NCBI GenBank assembly: GCA_020746875.1
Contig: JAGTJL010000004.1
Span: 2,170,001-2,234,000, forward strand
Direction: 5' to 3'
Length of the DNA stretch: 64,000 nt
From: Rhexocercosporidium sp. MPI-PUGE-AT-0058
Lineage: Eukaryota > Ascomycota > Leotiomycetes > Helotiales
Positions within the stretch are counted from its first letter, which is position 1, and the number at the start of each line of letters is the position of its first letter. Below, piece after piece: positions 22,910-34,549 of this stretch. A model generated the notes under the pieces. That model did no database searches. It had not been told where the DNA came from and saw only the letters and a program-made list of their open reading frames with translations. The position numbers and the translations under genes are program-made.

Positions 22910-25900
22910 TCTCTAGCCACTTAGGTAATGCTAGTGGAGGACCTTTGGCGTCAGGATGCTCCAAGTGGAATCGTTTAACCGTATGAGGTGCTGTCATAGC
23001 GTCAGAGCACAGGTACCACTCTAGGTCCTCGTCGGCGCCTAGCTATTTAATACGGTATAAGAGCTTATTCCGTATTATCTTTAAGCTTAATATAGCCTCA
23101 ATTTCCTATTCGTCTTAATCTGGCAAGAGCTGAATTAGCGCCGGCGTTTATCTTACTTATCCTGGCAAAGGGTTATTAACGTACTTTTATAGTAAATAAA
23201 TATGAAATATAAAGTATATAATTTAATCTACCGGTAGCTTTACTTTTTAACTCTCTTCTTCTTTTAAGAGTACTTTAATTAAGCTATATTATTTATCGGA
23301 AAGTTTCTTTAAAAAACGGTCGATATTTTAATTCCGAGTATCGACTAATATTAAGTTACTAACGTCTTAATTAATAACGCGCCGACTATAATTAGCTAAG
23401 CGTTTTATTTTCTCTTATTAAGCTTTTAATAACAATTATATAACTTTTATAACTTCCTTTATACGTAAGACGACTTATAAAGCCTTTTCACGGTTAAGCT
23501 TTTTTATTGCCGTAACCGGTAGTTTTAAGTTTATTAAATCCTAAAAAGTCCTTAACTTTACGCCGTTAAATAATTAAAAAAACGTAAAGTTATTAAGAGA
23601 TTCGTAAAATAAGGTAAGCTACGCGATATTTATAATAAGTAAGAAATCACTTTAATTATTTTAATAATAATAGCAGAAAAAGTGGAGCCGTTATTTAATA
23701 TATTAATTTATTACCTTAGTCTAGCCGTCGATATTAAGATTATATATTGTCGTTAGCTTAATTTTAATGCCAAGTATACGGTAATACTTTTTTTAAAAGA
23801 AAAAAACGAATTAAAAACCTTAGTCTAAGATAATAAATTTTAATATACCGAAATAACGAGTTTAATAAATAAGGAAAAGAATAACTATTCCTTTAGTTAT
23901 AATTATATTATAATAAGGTATTAAAACCGGTTTCTTAAATAAGCGGTCTACGATAATTATAATAAAATTAAAGCCGCTTTTATTTAATAATAATTTCGTA
24001 AAATTTATTATAAAATACTAATATAGCCGAGCGAGAATAAGTAAAGAGTATAAGAAACTAAATATTTTATTTCTTTTAGCCTTTTATTTAAAGCAGTTAT
24101 AATTCGCTATATAACAGCCTACGTTAATAAAAAAGCTATTTTAATAATATTTGCGGCTTAATATAACTTTTATCTTTCCGATTCCGGTATAAGCGACTAA
24201 AAGTTACGAGTATATATAACGTAATAATAACGTACGAAGCTCCGGCGGTTTTATAAGCACTTTTAAACGGCTTTAAAAAAAAGCTTATTATTAAATAACT
24301 TGTAATTTAAGTCGTTTTCGCGAGCTCTTTATTAAAAAAGCTTTAATAAAAGAAATTCTTTATTAACCGTAAGCACCTAATCGATCACGTCGTATTTAGC
24401 GATATTATATATAATTATAAAGTTAAGGTCTAGCTCTTCCGCGGCAAGTGCTTCCGGGTCGATTAGTACGTAATCTTAATTTAAAGCTTGCTCTGCCTCT
24501 TAATCTACCTTTTAGTCTACCTCTTAATTTACCTCCTAATCTACCTTTTAATTTACTTCCTAGTCTACCTTTACGAGAGCTAAAGAAGCAGTTAAAGTAG
24601 CGGCTATACGACTACTCCGTATACACCGCCTTATGATTTCTAATTAAGCATTTTACGCCGTTATTAAATAAAGAATAGTTTTGTAAAAGAAAAGTATATT
24701 TAAATACTTTAATTAAGCGGCCTCGACTAAAGGACGTTTCTTTTTTAAAAGTATTTTATTTCTTAGCTTTATTATTAATTTAAAAAGCCACGCTTAATAT
24801 ATTTCTCGATTAAGTAATCGCGACGGCTTAAAAGAATCGACGGCTGCTAATTAAAGGTCAGCGGCTGTGAGAATAGGCGAGCTAATCAGGAATGAGGAAG
24901 CGCAGTGGGTGAGGACACGTGATCAAAGACAAAGTAGAATTGATTGCTTGCTTACTCGAAGAGCTAGAAGAGCTCTTCGGTAGTTACATACAAAATAATA
25001 GCTTCTTTAGAAGCTTCTACGACTACGTAACTAATTACGTAGCTTATACGAGCTACGTAATTAAATACGAGCGTAATTTCCCGGAATACGAAAGTAATTT
25101 CCGGGCCGCGTAAGCAGTGGAAACTCCTTCGGCTATTCCAGGGTAGAATCGGCACGAGTTACCGAAGTGGAATCTAACAGCGGCGACTAAAAGGTCGATT
25201 TTATCGTCCGTAATGAGTTGCTAGCTACGAATAGCTCGCTTACGAGCCTCCGTTACCGTAAGGTCTAGTATTAGCAAGAATATTAATAATCCCGGTACAA
25301 TATATAATCGTGAAATAAAATTCCGCGAAGAATTCGGCCTAACGTGCTTATTTAACCGTAAAATCCTTAATAATTATGAAATACTTTAAAGCTCGGTAAT
25401 CCGTATATATATAAACGTTCTTTTAAATACTTAATAATTCCGGGCGGTATTACTTAAACGACTAAAAAATCGCTAATATTTTTTTATTATAAATTAAGTA
25501 ATTAAGCTCGGGATTTATTATAATTTTAAAAAAGTAATTTATAAAATAAAAAATACCGTCCTTTTAAAATTAAAATAATACGCTAATAATAACTTCGTTA
25601 AAAGAGTTAGTCTTTAGCCGCGTTTACTTTATAAGGTCGTAATAATAAGGACTAATATAAATCAAAAGACTTTTTAAAGAGTTTCTTACGCGTCTTTATA
25701 AGTATTATTAAAGTTAAAAAGCACGTCCTTTTCGGTAAGTATTATAAGAAGTCGGGCAATGCGATTATAATCTTTAATAAACCGATAGTAAAAGTTATAG
25801 AAATTAAAATAATTTTATACGTTACGTACGTTACCGGCGTATTATTAATCTTTAATTATATTAACTTTTTTTAAGTTTACTTTTATATTATTAACGTTAA

Positions 25901-27500
25901 TAATAAAACTTAAAAACTTTGTCTTTTATATATTAAACTCAGACTTTTTAATATCGGCTTATAATTTATACGCTTATAATATTATTATTACTTTTTTAAT
26001 ATAAACCTCGTGCTCCTCGGGGATTAATAAGTATATAAGAATATCGTTTATATAAGCCGCGTAAAAGTCGTTTAAATGCTTTATTAAAATATCGTTAATA
26101 AATCGCTAAAAAGTCGCCGGGCTATTCATAAAGCCAAAAGAAAAGACCTTATATTTATACGTATTATACCGAATATAAAAAGTCGTATAATCTTCGCTCT
26201 CGGAGGATATATAAATACAATAAAAGGCTTATTAAATATTAAGCTTTATAAAAACCTTTGTCTTATAAATATAAACTATTATCTTATTAATTAAAAGAAT
26301 TAAATATAAGTCCTTCTTAAATAAAGCATTTAGCTTCCGGTAATCGACGCATAATCGGAGACTGCCATCGGCTTTTTTAGCGAAGAGGATAAAGGCCGCA
26401 TATAATATATTAAAAGGCTTAATAAAACTTTTATATAAGTTATTAATAATATATTACTTAATCTTTAATAATTATTCTTTAATTATACGTCGAAGAAGTT
26501 TAAAAGACAAGTCGTTCTCCTTAATAAGCTCGATTTAATAATCTACGCTTTAATAATATATTAGTAGCTTGTCAAAAGCTCGCCGAGAGAAAAAAAAAGT
26601 ATATTTTTAATATTTAATAAAAAGCTTCTTATTTATTAATTCGTTGTTTTATACGTATTTAACTTTTAAAGCTTTTTTTAAAATTAAGTCTTTATTTATT
26701 AATACGAGCTCGATACTTAATTAATTTAAGGCCTTTCGTCGGCGGCGAGTTAGCTCTTAATTAATTTTATATATCGACGTTATAAAAGTTTTTGCCTTAT
26801 TCTTTTTAGTATTTTTAAATCGGAAGTACGTTATAAATATCGCCGCTGCCGATATTAAAAAGATCTCCGTAATAAGCGCCTTAAGCTAGTAATTCGCCGG
26901 AGAAGCTTTATAAGCTCTTTTGTCTTTAAGTAATAATTCTAAATCACGGGATATTAAAAGATTTAATTAATTCTTTATAATACGTAAGCGCTTCTTAACT
27001 TCTTTAATAAAGCTCGAAGATCGAGTCGGCGAGACGCTAGCTATAAGTCGTATAAAGACCTTAAACTTAAAGGAATCGTTAACTGCCGTAATCCTAACTT
27101 ATTTCCGGCGATAATTATTTAAGTCTAAGAAAGCGTCCCTTCGTTCCGCATCGAGTTAATAAGACTTAACGATTAGCTTATTAAAATAATTAATATTAAC
27201 GAAGACTTATTAATTAAAGTATAATTATATAAGCATATTTAACGGCTATTTTAGCCGGTTATAATTCTTTATATACGATTATTTTAAGTCGTAATACTCG
27301 AAGAACTTTTAATTAATTAAGACGTCGGTATTTCTTAAGTTAATTATTAAAAAAAGGAAATTAATTCGCCGGCGGTTAATAATTAAAGTAAATAAAACAG
27401 CCGTATCGATTAGCTTACCTTTCTTATTATTATAATTAATTAAGACGATTAATTAAAAGAATATTACGAAAGAAATATTAAATTACTTAACGAGTCGGTA
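22910..27500 (-). pseudogene. Gypsy-2a pol (protease to chromodomain), dead
   Basis: Minus-strand reading. The RT core ADGSLRLCVDYRKLN is intact near 26330-26400. Then come GFMNSPATF and AYINDILIY (about 26040-26070; AYIDDILIY ancestrally), RNase H (about 25650-25380) and integrase (about 25320-23300, split by the solo LTR). The chromodomain at 23110-22910 contains NKLLYRIK*LGADEDLEWY and TVKRFHLEHPDAKGPP. The single stop in that window is TGG turned into TAG. The chromodomain normally directs integration to marked chromatin. Multiple TAA/TAG stops elsewhere show it is inactive. Confidence 0.85.
24866..25179. mobile_element. Solo LTR (314 bp) inside Gypsy-2a integrase
   Basis: The insertion is absent from the matching place in Gypsy-2b (about 41790). 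It begins TGTGAGAATAGG and ends GGAATCTAACA, with perfect TSD gcggc (24861-24865 and 25180-25184). It is not RIP-mutated. Internally it has several short palindromes (gagctcttc, agaagcttct, ctacgtag-type units) and a duplicated gtaatttccgg. Small open frames on both strands lie inside it and are not regarded as genes. Confidence 0.93.
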
Positions 27501-28399
27501 TATAAGGAAGATTTTAATTACACCGAAAATATTTACTCTATTATTAATATATATAAGTATTTTAATAAAGAATCTATTCCTTTTTAGTTTAATATTAATT
27601 AAAAATTATTATCCTTTAATAAAAGTACGGAAATTAAATACTAAGTCCTTTTATAAGTTATAGCTTACGCCGAGATATAAGTCTTTATTATAATTTAAGA
27701 GTTTTTTAAAAGCTCGTCGCTCTTTAATTCTTTACTTATAATTAGCTCGGAAATTAACTTATTAAAAGCTTAATCTCTTTAGCGCTTAAAGCAGTCGCTA
27801 GCTTAATAGCTAGTCTTATTATAATAAAGATAAATATTAAAAAAGACGTCTTTAAAAGTAAAAGGCGGTATAAAAGACTTAAGGCAGCAAAGGAATAAAG
27901 CCGGGGATAGCGAGCGTAAGCGAACCTTTAGTAATAGTTTATAAATTAAAGTTAAAGGTCTTTATATTATAATAGCCAGCGTAAAAGAATTTACACGTTA
28001 GCTTTTTTTTAAAAAAATACCGCGCGTATTATAATTATTAAAAGTAACGTTAGCTTAAGCTTTACGAGTCGTTATAGCCTCTTTTAATATAATATTACGG
28101 GATTCCCGGTTTATAATAATTAAGAATTCGTTTAAAATTATATAATTTCCGTTTATTTTATACTTTTTTATATAAATTATACGTTTAAAAGCTAGAAAAA
28201 CTTTTTCGTATACGTCCTTAAATTAGCGGAAGTAAATAATCTTATTAATAATAATATAAGAGATGAATTTAATTCGGAAGTCGTTATAAGTCATATTGCT
28301 TATTAATAACTAATTATATATTCTTTTAATAGCTTAAACTCGGTTATAATTAAAAAATCGCTAATTTAAAGCTATTAAAACGTCGGCGGCAATCTTGAA

Positions 28400-29250
28400 A
28401 ATGCCGGCAAATTCGGAGTTTATATATTAAAAGATAATAATCTTTACTTCGCCGGCGGTATATTAAAAGTAAGCTTTAATTTATAATATTTTATTCTTAA
28501 AATTACTTAAGTACTCTTTTATAAATAGCTTTATTTTTATTTTTTAAATATTATATTTAATATTATTTTTATAATTACTAAAAGGAATATAAAAGTACTT
28601 AACTTTAAAAGACTTTGTAACTTAAACCGAATTATTTAATTTTAGTAAGTAATAATCGTTAATTAATTAAAAGTCCGCCGTAAGAGCACGTGCCGATCGA
28701 TCGTTTTAAAAGAAAGGAATGCGAGTTTCTTAATAAGGATTATTAAGAGCATATTAATCGAGGGCTTACTTAATAGCGGCAGTAATAATAAAGTTAATAA
28801 AAATCTCGATTAATTAATTTACTTTTACTTATTAAATAAGGGTAAAGCCTTTTATAATAGCGGTAAGCTTTAATAAGGCGTTAAAGTAATTTTAAGGTTT
28901 ATTTTCCGAGTCGAAATCGAGTTTTTTAAAGTTATTAAGTTCTTTTATAAAAGTCTCGACTAAAAAGATAAAAGTATTAGTAAAACTTAGCCGTAAGAGG
29001 GCGCTTCTTTTTCTAGAGCTTCGCCGATAAGAGAGAAAAGTCGGAAGTAATAATAGCACGAAATAAAAAAGTATTTAAAATTATTAATCGATTTATTTAA
29101 TTAAATATAAATTAAAGTCGAAGTTCGAATAGCGCGCGTTAAATTGCATAAGATAAGTTAACGGCAAGAGGTTTTTTAATTAACCTTAAGGCAATCTATT
29201 ATTAATAAAGAAGTACTTATCTATCGAATAGGCTAAAGTATTAAAGTTTA
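28400..29250 (-). pseudogene. Gypsy-2a gag remnant
   Basis: Corresponds by alignment to the Gypsy-2b gag (about 44600-45690). It lies just inside the 5' LTR on the minus strand, with many TAA/TAG codons. No zinc knuckle was confidently read. Confidence 0.6.
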
Positions 29251-29342
29251 TTATTAATTTATTATAAAAGCAAAGAGACGTGATACGCAAGACTTAATAA
29301 AATACAACGCTTTATAGCGAAAGGGTTATTAGTTTTTTCTTA

Positions 29343-29597
29343 TATTACGGCTAGCTAAAAGTTAATATAATATAAAAGATAACTTTATATTTAAATTTAA
29401 GACTACGCTTAAAATTAAAAAGAAAAGACAAAGAGAAAAAAAGAGTTTTCTATAAAAAGGAGCTTTAGTATAAATACACAAAGGATTCTCCTAGCCTTTC
29501 CCGATTAAGCCTAGCGCTATAATTGCCATGCCAAGGCAATACTACGAGCGATGCCGAGCTCGCTTAGTTAGAATACGAGGCTCAGGGAATCGTAATA
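29343..29597 (-). repeat. Gypsy-2a 5' LTR (255 bp)
   Basis: Same length and ends as the Gypsy-2b LTRs; on the plus strand it runs from TATTACGG to CGTAATA, decayed from TGTTACG...CGTAACA. It includes the conserved block cctttcccgattaagcctag and a less mutated core around 29490-29590. Confidence 0.92.
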
Positions 29598-29887
29598 ATA
29601 TTATCTTCTTCTTTACTATTACTCTTTCTTTCGCTCTCTGATTCGCTAATCACTTGAGTTAGTATATTTTCCTCCTGGGAATCTGATTCGTCGACTTAAC
29701 TATTATTAAAAGCAATAAGTATAAAAGTAATAATAAGTTTCGTAAGGCGTAAGGGTAAGCTAGGTATAATAGCTAAAAGAAAGAATTCTAGTGCTTTTTA
29801 ACAAAAGCGCTTTTTAATTAGCTTAATAAGTGATTAAAGAAGTGATTTCATAAGCGTAGCACTTTAATTTCGCTTCGAAGGAGCCAT
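29598..29887 (-). pseudogene. DDE transposase, piece 1 (N-terminus)
   Basis: A plausible start ATG at 29887 opens MAPSKRN followed by a basic stretch. It ends in the acidic VDESDSQEENILTQVISESE and SKEEDN segments, meeting the Gypsy-2a TSD. Removing Gypsy-2a places this frame in register with the acidic segment at 22909. The four in-frame stops are TAA, consistent with CAA codons. The MAPSKRN opening and basic start fit a nuclear transposase, but no terminal inverted repeat was found upstream. Confidence 0.6.
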
Positions 29888-30309
29888 ATTAGCTCTTGTA
29901 AAGAGTATAATTAGAAAAGAACGTTTATAATCATAAAAAATAATATTTTTTGACGTTGAAATTAAAGATATTTTAACTCGCTTAATTCTTAGAGCCTTAA
30001 AAGCTATTTAAAAAGAAATCCTAAATATTAACATTTTTAAAAACCCTTTAATTTAAATTACGTATACAGCAAAAGAGAGTATTTTGCACTTATTAGATTT
30101 TTATTATAAGTCTTAATACTAAAGTTATATCTTAGCAAAGATAATACCAAGACAAAAGAATTCTATTTTTTAAAAACTCGTTTTTTTATATATTTAAATA
30201 TAACTTTTTAATTACTTCGTAAAATAAAAAACCTAAAAAAGCCAAATAACTTTATATACTAAAGCGTAACTTTTCATTAAAAAAATATCCCCACTTTTCT
30301 AAAGTCTGA
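29888..30309. other. AT-rich stretch upstream of the DDE transposase start
   Basis: Likely the 5' non-coding part of the DDE transposon and its junction with the gypsy remnant to the right. I could not find a terminal inverted repeat or TSD that would set the boundary. Confidence 0.35.
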
Positions 30310-31390
30310 AAATTTACCGTGTTTGAAGCGGTCCGATTATATCTGTCTAAAAGTAATTAATAATAAACAACTGTTTTTTAGTTCCGAGGATGTTATAAAA
30401 AGCAATTCAAAAACGGGAGACAAACTAAGGACCTTTATCAAAATTAATAGTAAGGGAAGCGCTAAAATAATAATATATATAATAAATATATATGTTAACG
30501 AGCTTCCGTGTATCGGTGGTTTTTTAATAAGGTATACTAATAACTTACTTATTAAAACGATTAATAAAGATAAAGATATTATTAAAGTTATACTTGTTTT
30601 TATTAAACTCGTAATAATCTACGATAATATGTTCTTAAGGTCGAGACAGAACGGGAAGAAGATAAAGAAATCCGGGCTTTTTGTCTCGAGGCACTTGAAT
30701 TCGTCAGTATATATAATAATTACAATAGTATTATTTAACTATTAACGTTATTTTATATTATTAGTACTGAAAAAAGAGCAGTTAAATTATCTTTTATATA
30801 TTAGAGTATATTATAATAACTTAATTATAGACTTCTTATATTTTAAGAGTACGGAAGTAATCGACGTCCGAAACTAATAAGCGGCTATCGTAAAGTAATA
30901 AGTCGCCTTTTATATTAAACTTCCTCAGATTCTCTAACAGAGCTTACTTTCACAAGACTTATAAAAAGGAAGCCGTACGGTTTGCTTTTAATACTTAATA
31001 TACTATAGAGAATACGGGTAAGAAATCAGTAATCTTTACGCTTAATAATAGCGTATTAAAATCGTTTAAAAAACATAACTCGGCAGCTAATTAGCTAAGG
31101 TCGACTTAATCTTATCGTAGGAATTACTAAAGACGTTACGTCTTTTTAATAAAGTTCTATTATTTTAGCTCGTTTAGTTTACGAAAAAAGGCATCAGCTA
31201 AAGATTATAAACACTAAAGCGATAAATAATTATAAAATAATAATCTATTAATAGCTCTGGTTATCTTACTTATTAGGTATTCAATTGTTTAAAGGTTATA
31301 AAGTATTTAATGTTTTATAATTTATAATAATACGAACTTAGTAAAAGGCTATTACTAATTTAATTCTTTAATATTTAAACGATCAAATTG
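30310..31390 (-). pseudogene. Gypsy RNase H-integrase remnant, related to Gypsy-3
   Basis: On the minus strand the end of RNase H reads KYFITFKQLN and SLADAF (decayed ADALSR) at about 31150-31300. The integrase follows: YDSRLLVSDVDYFRTL (about 30850-30900) and a zinc-finger remnant CNYYIY (about 30720), then VDYYEFNKNKYNFNNIFIF, SIPYQKTTDTRKL (stop as Q) and KGP*FVSRF with YNILGT (about 30380-30420). Order and motifs match the Gypsy-3 integrase. A 140-codon ATG-initiated frame on the opposite strand (30323-30745) is the shadow of this domain. RT, gag and LTRs were not found attached. Confidence 0.75.
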
Positions 31391-31534
31391 TGACAATTTA
31401 TTAAACCACGTGTTAGTTATATAATAATCACTTAAGTTAGGTAACCGAGGTTATAAATGCTAGGCTGCATCGGGACTAGTTTTATCGCAACACGTCGCAG
31501 AGCCTCACGCTAGCCGGCTGGCTTCGCTTAGCCT
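31391..31534. repeat. LTR-like sequence, left half, split by Gypsy-2b
   Basis: Less AT-rich sequence up to the Gypsy-2b TSD. Joined to 48019 to about 48146 across the insertion, it would give an LTR-sized unit. The left part begins TGTGACAAT, and the right part has a tatatatat box and ends CGCCGTTATA. No second copy and no convincing TSD were found, so this is tentative. Confidence 0.3.
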
Positions 31535-31539
31535 AGCGC

Positions 31540-31794
31540 TATTACGGCTGACTAGAGGTTAATACGGTGCAAGAAATAGCTTTGTATTTGGACCTAAAGC
31601 TACGCTTAGAATTAAGAAGAAAAGACAAGAAGAAAAGGAAAGCTCTCTTTAAGAGAGAGCTTTAATATAAATACATAAAAGGTCCCCTTAGCCTTTCCCG
31701 ATTAGGCTTAGCGCTATGATTGCTATGCCAAGGCAATGCTACGAGCGATACCGAGTTCACTCGGTTAAAATACAAGGCGTTAAGAATCGTAATA
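31540..31794 (-). repeat. Gypsy-2b 3' LTR (255 bp)
   Basis: Plus-strand ends are TATTACGGCTGACTAG and GAATCGTAATA. It equals in length the sum of the two parts of the 5' LTR (45972-46012 plus 47800-48013). Confidence 0.95.
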
Positions 31795-31929
31795 TTATCC
31801 CCTTCTCTTAAAGAATTACGTCTGCGCAGTTATAATCATAACCGTATCGTCTTTTAAGTCGTTATAATCGTTAATATTAGCATTATAAGCTTTTAGTTAT
31901 TTAAAGAAAGCTCTTAGTAAGCTTTTAGC

Positions 31930-32638
31930 GTTAAGGTGCTCGAGGTGAAATCGTCTAACTATATGTAGAGCCGTTATAGCATCCGAGCATAAGTATTATT
32001 CCAGATCCTCGTCGGCGCTTAGCTACTTAATACGGTAGAATAACTTATTCCGTACGACCTTAAAGCTAAAGATACTTTTAATTTCCTACTCGTCCTACTT
32101 AAGTAAGAGTTAAATAAATGCCGGCGTAACCTTAACTTATTTAAGCAAAGGGTTATTAACGTATTTACGGAGCGAGTATAAGTAAAAGATAAAATAAATT
32201 AATTAGTTTTCTAAAAGCTTAACTCTCTAACTCTCTCTTTCTTTAACGATTACCTTAATAAAGCCGTACTACTTATCGGACAGCTTCTTTAAAAGCCGGT
32301 CGATATTCCAGTTCCGAGTGTCGACTAATATTAAGTCGCTAACGTCCTAATCGATAACGCGTCGATTACGATTAGTCAAGCGTTTTATTTTCTTTTATTA
32401 AGCTTTTAGCGACGATTATATAATTTCTATAACTTCTTTTATATATAAAGCGACTTATAAAGCCTCTTCGCGGTTAAGCTCTTTTATTATTATAATAAGT
32501 AATTCTGAATTTATTAAATCCTAAGAAGTCCTCGGCTTTACGCCGTTAAACAGCCGGAAAAGCGTAAGGTTATTAAGAGACTTGTAAAGTAAGGTAAGCT
32601 GCGCGATATCTATTATAAGCAAGAAGTCATTCTAATTA
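31930..32638 (-). pseudogene. Gypsy-2b chromodomain and integrase C-terminus
   Basis: Homologous to 22930-23640 of Gypsy-2a. The segment tcctcgtcggcgcttagcta marks the same LGADED chromodomain motif. A tail of about 110 bp follows before the purine tract. The integrase is cut at 32638 by Copia-B and resumes at 40589. Confidence 0.8.
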
Positions 32639-32822
32639 TGTGGTGTAGAAGTGGATTAAAGCACTATAAGCAATTATAATTAAATTAAAATAATTCCTTA
32701 TTATTCTAAAAGCTCTAAGAATCAGGAAAAGACAATTATTCTCCTGAAAGCGGTTTATAATAACAGAACCTAATTAAGTCACGTGCAGTGCCAAAAGAGC
32801 AGCTGCTCGTGCTTATACGATA
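32639..32822 (-). repeat. Copia-B 3' LTR (184 bp)
   Basis: Plus-strand start TGTGGTGTAGAAGTGGATTA; the right end TATACGATA is decayed from TATACGACA. Confidence 0.95.
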
Positions 32823-33631
32823 TACTTCTTAGGCAATTAATAATAATAAGCTACTGCTATTGTAATTAGTTGTATTAAGCGAGAGCAAATAATAGAAAAG
32901 AATCAGGCAAACAAATTCACTTATATGCGGTAATTAAGCAAATAACTTGATTATATGAACTAACGATTTTCCTACTAAACCTAAACCTGTAAATACTTGA
33001 TAACTTACAGATCGACTGTTCTCGATCTATTACTTAATTAATTTATTAATTAATCAATTAATTAACTACTCCTTTCGATATTATAAGTATCTCTAAGCGC
33101 TCCGCCAGAATCGTTATAATAAAACGACGATCTGCTCGCTAAAGTAAAATAAATAGCTCGATTTTCGATCTATTAGTTTCGATCTACTAATCGGAGATCG
33201 ACTAATTGAAGATTAATTAATTAAAGAATAATCGCTGATTTATAATAAATTAAAGTTATTATTAATAATAAGAAGAAAGTCGTCGCTAAAGTATAATTAT
33301 TAACTACTCCCGTCCCCGCCCCCGCTTTTTACCGTGCCGCTGCTGCTCCTCGGGCTTTAAAGCAATTAATAAGTACTTGTATAATAATTTATTTAAGTTG
33401 TATTAATAGCGCCTTCAAAATAAAAAATAACGATTAATATTATAATATCGTTAGAAAAAGTACTCGCTGCTTCTTTTGCTCGTTCGGTTATAAATGCGTA
33501 ATTACTCCCGCTGCTACTTAAGTTCTTTTCCTTATATATCGTAATATATTAGAAAATAAAATTAATAAAAAAGTAAATCGATTCAGCTATTTTTTTCTCG
33601 CTTTTTAATTTATTATTGATTTTTCTAAGAG

Positions 33632-34096
33632 TTAAAGCAATTAAGAATCCCGGTCCGTGCCGCCTTTAAAGGTAGTAATATTAATAGAATTACTACTGCT
33701 GGCGCTGCTATTAGTTTTAATAATAGAATTACTTTAAGAACTGTTAATAAATTCGGAAATAATAATAGAAATAATAATAATAAAAAGAATAATAAATTAT
33801 TCGCTTTATTTCCAGAAAATTAAATTAATTTAATTAATTTTTTAAAAAAAAAAGAAAAGCTTTTAATTACTTTTGCAACTTATACTCGTATTATTAGAAC
33901 GAAGATTACTGCCGCTGCGAATACTCTCTTTATTAAGAAAAATAATAAAAAAGCAATTAATTATCTTATTACTGCTACTATTATTAAAGCTACTGCTGCC
34001 GAAGCTGCTGCCGGAGCTGCTCGCGCTTATAATCCGGGTCTTAGCGTTCTAGCTTTCCAGGCTATATTTGCTCGTAGAATTATTCTTACTCTTAAG
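33632..34096 (+). other. Antisense coding-like frame in the 3' region of Copia-B
   Basis: Counterpart of 20793-21269. The plus strand (antisense to Copia-B) is open except for one TAA at 33821-33823, where Copia-A has an Arg codon. It reads VRAAFKGSNINRI, INFLKKKEKLLITFATYTRI and AAGAARAYNPGLSVLAFQAI, then RRIILTLK and a TAA at 34097-34099 (Copia-A has CAA there). Beyond it come AARVKELVNIIINTLSELI and REVLSLLLSDK. An Ala/Pro-rich stretch RAAAAPRALKQL lies upstream at about 33335-33370. Residue-level agreement with Copia-A supports an ancestral protein. Confidence 0.5.
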
Positions 34097-34549
34097 TAAG
34101 AAGCTTAAGCTGCTCGCGTTAAAGAGCTAGTTAATATAATAATTAATACTTTAAGCGAGTTAATTCGGGAGGTTTTAAGCCTTTTACTTTCTGATAAATA
34201 AGCTACTTTTTTATTTTTTAAAACTTAAAAACCTTTTACTTTTCAAATATCTTTTTATATTTTAGAAACTAAAGCTTACGTTTACTTTTAAATTAAAGAA
34301 TTATTAAGAGTAATTAATTCTTAAAAATGCAGTAATTTATACCCCCGAACTTAATTAATTTTTAATAAAATAAAATTATAAATAAAAATTTATAAAAAAG
34401 AATTTTATAAAAGAATATATAATAATATAAATAAAATTCTTTAATTAAAAAATAAGCTTATTATATAATTACTTTAAGAATAAATGAAAAGTAAAGAATA
34501 TATATAAAAAACTACTTTAAAGCGAATTTCTTAAAGGAATTGCTTTAAT

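Larger units (their letters stand above)
22910..29597 (-). mobile_element. Gypsy-2a: chromovirus with 5' LTR but no 3' LTR
   Basis: This copy matches Gypsy-2b over its whole coding region and keeps a 255-bp 5' LTR at 29343-29597. It is flanked by a perfect 5-bp TSD atatt (22905-22909 and 29598-29602) within the DDE transposase frame. The left end stops inside the sequence following the chromodomain, so the C-terminal tail, polypurine tract and 3' LTR (about 370 bp in Gypsy-2b) are missing. The leftmost part (22910 to about 23040) is hardly RIP-mutated, while the rest is strongly AT-rich. A solo LTR (24866-25179) is inserted in the integrase region. Confidence 0.88.

Noticed and set aside
24919..25155. 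Two small overlapping frames, one on each strand
   Set aside because: Both lie within the 314-bp solo LTR and owe their openness to its palindromes.
30323..30745. 140-codon plus-strand open frame
   Set aside because: The minus strand here reads gypsy integrase motifs (KGP*FVSRF, VDYYEFNKNK). The plus frame has no domain and is a by-product of RIP leaving few stops on that strand.
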